Assembly (NCBI GenBank): GCA_028719205.1 | Contig: JAQUKH010000053.1 | Location: 2,666 to 7,842 of the forward strand | Source of the DNA: a bacterium | GTDB lineage: Bacteria; JACRDZ01; JAQUKH01 | DNA: 5,177 nt | Reading direction: 5' to 3' | Part shown: positions 4,443-5,177 of the stretch, one piece after another | How positions within the stretch are numbered: the stretch's first letter is position 1 | Layout of the letters: the number at the start of each line of letters is the position of its first letter | Notes under the pieces: generated by a model | Database searches by the model: none | Told to the model about the DNA's origin: nothing | Seen by the model: only the letters and a program-made list of their open reading frames with translations | Program-made: the position numbers and the translations under genes

Positions 4443-5177
4443 ATGAAAGTATATTGTTCACATTGCAATCAAGCCTATGAAGCAGAAGATGAACATATAG
4501 GTACAACGATTAATTGTCAGTCTTGTAATAATGACTTTCTTGTCATTTCCCCGAATAATCAGCACGAAGAATACGTTGCCTCAATTGTCAATCAAGAAGA
4601 GACAAAAAAAAGAATTATAAAAAGGAAACCCATCCTGCTTATAGTAGGCTCCTTAATTTTCATTATTATAGCATTGCTTTTATTTATATTAAATAATAAT
4701 CATAAATCTAAAAAACAAAGTTGTAAAGTTACAAATAAAAATGTTAGCAATACAGAAAAAACAATAGTTTCTGCAAAAACTAAACAGACAAATAACAAGA
4801 AGGACTTAATGAAATTAGAAAGCCAAGCTAAAACTTCATCAAACTGGATAGCTTGTGCGGAAGGTTGGAAATCAATAAATGATGATAAGAAAGCCAAAGA
4901 ATGCATGTTAAAAGCGGAAAGTGTTGCTGATAGTTCTAGTGATTGGATTAGCTGTGCCAAAGAGTGGAAGAAATTAAATGATGATAAGAAAGCCAAAGAA
5001 TGCATGTTAAAAGCGGAAAGTGTTGCTAATAGTTCTAGTGATTGGACTATTTGTGCGGAAGGTTGGAAATCAATAAATGATGATAAGAAAGCCAAAGAAT
5101 GCATGTTAAAAGCGGAAAGTGTTGCTGATAGTTCTAGTGATTGGATTAGCTGTGCCAAAGAGTGGAAGAAATTAAAT
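4443..5177 (+). CDS. Zinc-ribbon, single-TM, TPR-like repeat protein (3' end beyond window)
   Basis: The frame is open to the window edge, giving 245 residues with no stop. A ribosome-binding site AGAGGG (4429-4434) lies eight bases before the ATG. Residues 1-33 are a zinc ribbon with CSHC (C5, C8) and CQSC (C25, C28), a common N-terminal module in PVC bacteria. A basic stretch KKRIIKRK (55-62) precedes one TM helix (about 63-83), so the ribbon is probably cytoplasmic and the rest exported; the flank after the helix is also basic, which weakens this. A low-complexity K/T/N linker (84-120) leads to 33-residue repeats starting at W135, W168, W201 and W234. In each unit W1, A5, W8, A17, M21 and A24 fall where TPR positions 4, 8, 11, 20, 24 and 27 are expected, so a TPR-like helical solenoid is likely. 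A degenerate half-unit (L122-N134) precedes the first. Each unit has two cysteines. Protein binding is the usual role of such solenoids; the partner is unknown. Confidence 0.82.
   Translation, partial: MKVYCSHCNQAYEAEDEHIGTTINCQSCNNDFLVISPNNQHEEYVASIVNQEETKKRIIKRKPILLIVGSLIFIIIALLLFILNNNHKSKKQSCKVTNKNVSNTEKTIVSAKTKQTNNKKDLMKLESQAKTSSNWIACAEGWKSINDDKKAKECMLKAESVADSSSDWISCAKEWKKLNDDKKAKECMLKAESVANSSSDWTICAEGWKSINDDKKAKECMLKAESVADSSSDWISCAKEWKKLN
4845..5177 (+). repeat. In-frame 99-base tandem repeats with a 198-base higher-order period
   Basis: Units start at 4845, 4944, 5043 and 5142 (the last cut by the window edge). Units 1 and 3 differ at only four of 99 bases, all in codons 2 and 3. Units 2 and 4 are identical over the 36 bases visible. 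Units 1 and 2 share their second part almost exactly but differ in the first 12 codons (GCGGAAGGTTGG type against GCCAAAGAGTGG type). The order is therefore A-B-A-B, showing duplication of a 198-base pair of units. Near identity at synonymous sites means the expansion is recent or kept uniform by recombination. Copy number is likely to vary and to be collapsed in short-read assemblies. Confidence 0.95.

Noticed and set aside
4700-5158. 152-residue minus-strand repeat protein opposite the TPR-like array
   Set aside because: Its repeats merely mirror the 99-base DNA repeat. The plus strand has a ribosome-binding site, zinc ribbon, TM helix and TPR spacing, so the minus frame is a shadow.
4845-5177. 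CRISPR-like array
   Set aside because: Units are contiguous 99-base in-frame coding repeats with no unique spacers between short repeats.

Overview
The window has two parts. Positions 1-1108 hold a GC-rich housekeeping end: a complete cmoB (wobble-uridine carboxymethyltransferase) followed by a tRNA-Thr(CGU) gene with its own promoter. Everything after the tRNA is strongly AT-rich. As a spot count, bases 361-420 contain 37 G/C of 60, while bases 2401-2460 contain 13 of 60. The break falls at the 3' end of the tRNA gene, the classic place for integrated elements. No integrase and no second copy of the tRNA end is visible here, so an island boundary is a hypothesis.

Layout: (1) cmoB, 16-996; (2) promoter and tRNA-Thr, 993-1108; (3) about 640 bases of AT-rich intergenic sequence with small repeats, a GC-rich hairpin patch and a possible folded RNA; (4) a short XRE-like DNA-binding protein on the minus strand, 1749-2084; (5) a 217-base divergent intergenic region with three copies of a 7-base half-site, one overlapping a perfect TATAAT box; (6) a tightly spaced two-gene unit on the plus strand encoding a secreted coiled-coil protein (2302-2883) and a secreted 470-residue protein with SHD1-like modules (2887-4299); (7) a weak terminator and a promoter region; (8) a gene running off the right edge (from 4443) for a zinc-ribbon, single-TM, TPR-like repeat protein whose repeats are nearly identical at DNA level.

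The organism is probably a member of the PVC superphylum, perhaps Lentisphaerota/Victivallales-like. This is an inference from three things: repeated SHD1-like modules ending in a tyrosine-rich, 'YSPEEA'-like stretch; an N-terminal double-CxxC ribbon joined to a TM helix and repeats; and a short HTH protein with an 'LFPDM' tail after the HTH. CmoB is best known from gammaproteobacteria but is not confined to them.

A working model is that the small HTH protein represses the divergent envelope-protein pair, and perhaps itself, through the TAGTTAT half-sites. The three plus-strand genes all appear to encode exported or membrane-anchored proteins, so the accessory segment looks like a cell-surface or envelope module. 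None of them has a function I can name with confidence, and nothing here identifies a known defence, secretion or metabolic system.
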